A stretch of DNA of 16,556 bases, from positions 1 to 16,556 of the forward strand of contig CABQIF010000039.1 of the NCBI GenBank assembly GCA_902464115.1, read 5' to 3'. Of this stretch, positions 14,496 through 16,556 are shown in pieces. The stretch is from an uncultured Ruminococcus sp. GTDB taxonomy: Bacteria; Bacillota; Clostridia; Oscillospirales; Ruminococcaceae. The notes beneath the pieces were generated by a model. That model saw only the letters and a program-made list of their open reading frames with translations, did no database searches and had not been told where the DNA came from. Both the position numbers and the translations under genes were made by a program. The stretch's first letter is position 1, and every line of letters begins with the position of its first letter.

Positions 14496-14523
14496 GATCC
14501 GCTGATAAAAGGAGGACGCTGAT

Positions 14524-16359
14524 ATGTGTGGAATCACTGGAATGGTCACTTGGCAGGAAGATGTTGCCCAGTATCAAGCCGATTTAAAACGAATGCAGGC
14601 AGTTCTAAGCAATCGAGGCCCTGACCAGCAGGGAATTTATCAAGATACCCACTGTGCAATGGCACATACTCGGCTGGCAGTCATTGACGTGGAACGTGGA
14701 AAACAGCCAATGACACGGAAGACTGCAACGGAAACCTATACGTTGGTTTATAATGGAGAACTCTATAATACACCCGAACTGCGAGAAGAATTGCAGAAAG
14801 AAGGAGCAGTTTTTACCACACACTGTGATACAGAAGTGGTTTTACAGGCATACTTACACTGGGGAGCAGCTTGTACAGAGCGGTTCAACGGGATTTTTGC
14901 GTTTGCAATCTGGGAGCAGCAGGCACAGCGGTTATTTCTTGCCCGTGACCGAATCGGTGTGAAACCATTGTTTTATGCGGAGATTCCCGGCGGATTGGTT
15001 TTTGCATCTGAAATCAAGGCGTTATTGCAGCATCCAGCAGTGCCACATACCATAGACAAACATGGCATTGCACAGATTCTCTTACTAGGCCCTGGACGGT
15101 CTGCCGGTTGCGGCGTTTTTCAGACAATCAAAGAGGTAAAACGGGCACACTGTGGCTATGCAACAGAAACGGGCATTGTTCTTGCACCTTACTGGAAATT
15201 ACAAGCGAAACCGCACACAGACAACATGGAACAGACGATTGAACAGGTGCGGGAGCTGGTGAAAGATGCTGCAACCCGTCAGATGGTTTCCGATGTTCCC
15301 ATTGGAACATTTTTGTCCGGTGGTTTGGATTCCAGCTTGCTTTCTTCGCTTGCCAATCAAGTATTGAAGAAACGGGGAGAAGTGCTGCATACGTTTTCCG
15401 TAGACTATAAAGACAATGACCGTTATTTTCAGAAGAGCCACTTTCAGCCAAACAGTGACCCGGATTATATCCGTGCGATGATGGACTATCTGCAATGTCA
15501 GCATCATTGGACGGTTCTGGATACGCCACAGCTGGCAGCTGCTTTGATTCCAGCAATGCAGGCAAGAGATTTGCCGGGTATGGTAGATGTAGACAGTTCC
15601 CTCTATTTGTTCTGCGGAGCAATTAAGGAGCAGGTAACTGTTGCTCTTTCCGGCGAATGTGCCGATGAATTATTTGGCGGATACCCTTGGTATCGAGATC
15701 CAAATATTCGGGAGCGAGATGGATTCCCATGGGCACAGAGTACCGATTATCGGATGCAGTTCCTGCGAGAAGAGTTTGCAGAGCAGATTGACGGGGCAGC
15801 GTTTGTATCGCAGGCATATCAAGAAACGATTCAACAGGCAGATACATTGCCGGAAGATACTCCGTTGGAACGCCGTATGCGGCAAATGATGCTGCTGAAC
15901 TTGGACTGGTTTATGCAAACACTGCTAGACCGGAAAGACCGGATGAGTATGGCGAACGCTTTGGAAGTGCGAGTGCCGTTCTGTGATTATCGGATTGCAG
16001 AGTATCTTTATAATGTGCCGTGGGAGATGAAAGAGTACAAAGGTTATGAAAAAGGACTGTTACGGGCGGCAATGCAGGATTATTTACCGGAGAAAGTGCT
16101 CTGGCGGAAAAAAAGTCCATATCCAAAGACGCACAATCCGAATTATTTGCAGGCAGTACGGGCAATGTTGGCGGCGATTTTGCAAGACCCCAAAGCACCG
16201 CTGTTCCAGCTGGTAAAACGAGAGGCAATCGAACAACTATTATTACAGCCGAGCGGTGTGCAGTGGTATGGGCAGCTGATGGCATATCCGCAGACGATTG
16301 CTTATTTCGTGCAGATGAATGCGTGGTTGCAGGCGTATGATGTGAAAATTGTCGAATAA
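14524..16359 (+). CDS. asnB: Asparagine synthetase (glutamine-hydrolysing)
   Basis: The 611-residue enzyme makes asparagine from aspartate, glutamine and ATP. The N-terminal glutaminase domain starts with MCGITGMV, giving the nucleophile Cys2 after removal of Met1, followed by NRGPDQQG, YNGELYN and RDRIGVKPLFY. The C-terminal synthetase domain has the PP-loop SGGLDSS at 265-271, ALSGECADELFGGYPWY, and LDRKDRMSMANALEVRVPF. Length and motifs are normal for AsnB. AAAAGGAGG (14507-14515), 8 nt before ATG, fixes the start. It forms a single-gene unit between the leader terminator and its own 3' terminator. Its promoter is not clear: the best plus-strand candidate is a weak TTGTGC/TATATA pair at 14324-14352. 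Confidence 0.95.
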   Translation: MCGITGMVTWQEDVAQYQADLKRMQAVLSNRGPDQQGIYQDTHCAMAHTRLAVIDVERGKQPMTRKTATETYTLVYNGELYNTPELREELQKEGAVFTTHCDTEVVLQAYLHWGAACTERFNGIFAFAIWEQQAQRLFLARDRIGVKPLFYAEIPGGLVFASEIKALLQHPAVPHTIDKHGIAQILLLGPGRSAGCGVFQTIKEVKRAHCGYATETGIVLAPYWKLQAKPHTDNMEQTIEQVRELVKDAATRQMVSDVPIGTFLSGGLDSSLLSSLANQVLKKRGEVLHTFSVDYKDNDRYFQKSHFQPNSDPDYIRAMMDYLQCQHHWTVLDTPQLAAALIPAMQARDLPGMVDVDSSLYLFCGAIKEQVTVALSGECADELFGGYPWYRDPNIRERDGFPWAQSTDYRMQFLREEFAEQIDGAAFVSQAYQETIQQADTLPEDTPLERRMRQMMLLNLDWFMQTLLDRKDRMSMANALEVRVPFCDYRIAEYLYNVPWEMKEYKGYEKGLLRAAMQDYLPEKVLWRKKSPYPKTHNPNYLQAVRAMLAAILQDPKAPLFQLVKREAIEQLLLQPSGVQWYGQLMAYPQTIAYFVQMNAWLQAYDVKIVE

Positions 16360-16387
16360 AGGGTTGTTTTTCGGTCAAAAAAGGGAC

Positions 16388-16424
16388 GGAGCGTTTCTCT
16401 TTGGGGAGGGGAAACGCTCTTTTT
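16388..16424 (+). terminator. asnB terminator
   Basis: GAGCGTTTC (16389-16397) pairs with GAAACGCTC (16411-16419), extended by G-U pairs on both sides, and is followed by five T (16420-16424). It lies 29 bp after the asnB stop. Confidence 0.9.
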
Positions 16425-16482
16425 ATGGATTTTTCACAAATCATCGACAAAAATAGACGAGAATCTTCTACATCGAGTAGCA

Positions 16483-16511
16483 TTGACAAACGGGAAACGA
16501 TGTGATATAAT
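16483..16511 (+). promoter_or_regulatory. Strong promoter reading out of the window
   Basis: TTGACA (16483-16488), a 17-bp spacer and TATAAT (16506-16511), with TGA extending the -10, form a near-ideal promoter. Transcription should start near 16518. The remaining 39 nt show no start codon with a ribosome site and no RNA family I can name, so the product lies beyond the window. Confidence 0.85.
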
Positions 16512-16556
16512 AATAAAGCTGTCGCACGAGGAAAGGCGGCGTTAAGGAACACGAAA

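Noticed and set aside
14397..14522. A 41-codon open frame ending 2 nt before the asnB start, considered as an attenuation leader peptide
   Set aside because: No ribosome site precedes it, it holds no run of Asn or other telling codons, and it passes through the terminator stem. Chance is the simpler explanation.
16518..16556. Start of RNase P RNA or tmRNA, because of GAGGAAAG and GTTAAGG fragments
   Set aside because: The conserved continuation GAGGAAAGTCC of RNase P and the conserved 5' end of tmRNA are absent. The stretch is too short to support either.

Overview
The window reads as chromosomal DNA from an anaerobic Firmicute of the Ruminococcus type (Oscillospiraceae). The grounds are a secreted protein carrying a cellulosomal type I dockerin, long threonine-rich linkers in two exported proteins, a tryptophan operon controlled by a T-box, and strong Firmicute-style promoters (TTGACA, 17 bp, TATAAT). 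The genus is inferred; no ribosomal marker is present.

Layout, left to right. (1) 1-2842: a yybP-ykoY (Mn2+) riboswitch with an intrinsic-terminator expression platform, followed by a P2A-type cation ATPase, probably an Mn2+ or Ca2+ exporter. (2) 2882-9858: a complete tryptophan biosynthesis operon, trpE-trpGD-trpC-trpF-trpB-trpA. It has a consensus promoter, a Trp-specific T-box leader and a strong terminator after trpA. Genes overlap by 4-8 bp or are separated by at most 15 bp, and trpG and trpD are fused. (3) 9930-10216: two tandem promoters, a tRNA-Gln(CUG) with encoded CCA, and a terminator. (4) 10282-11901, minus strand: a lipoprotein resembling a PrsA/SurA-type foldase whose C-terminal part is interrupted by a long Thr/Ala/Ser-rich insert. 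(5) 12056-13833: a secreted protein with a ricin-B-like domain, a dockerin, a Thr linker and a zincin-type metalloprotease domain (HExxHxxGxxD plus Met-turn). (6) 13837-14414, minus strand: a YafQ-family toxin and its antitoxin, with their own promoter. (7) 14455-16424: a glutamine-dependent asparagine synthetase (asnB) preceded by an intrinsic terminator that has no upstream same-strand gene, followed by its own terminator. (8) 16483-16556: a strong promoter whose transcript runs off the end of the window.

The trp genes convert chorismate to tryptophan in six polypeptides, and the T-box senses uncharged tRNA-Trp. The ATPase unit is independently controlled by metal. The remaining loci look like separate transcription units with their own promoters and terminators. 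The least ordinary parts are the dockerin-borne putative protease, the interrupted foldase, the orphan terminator before asnB, and Glu in place of a catalytic Asp in both TrpF and TrpA. I see no clear evidence of a wholly new multi-gene system.
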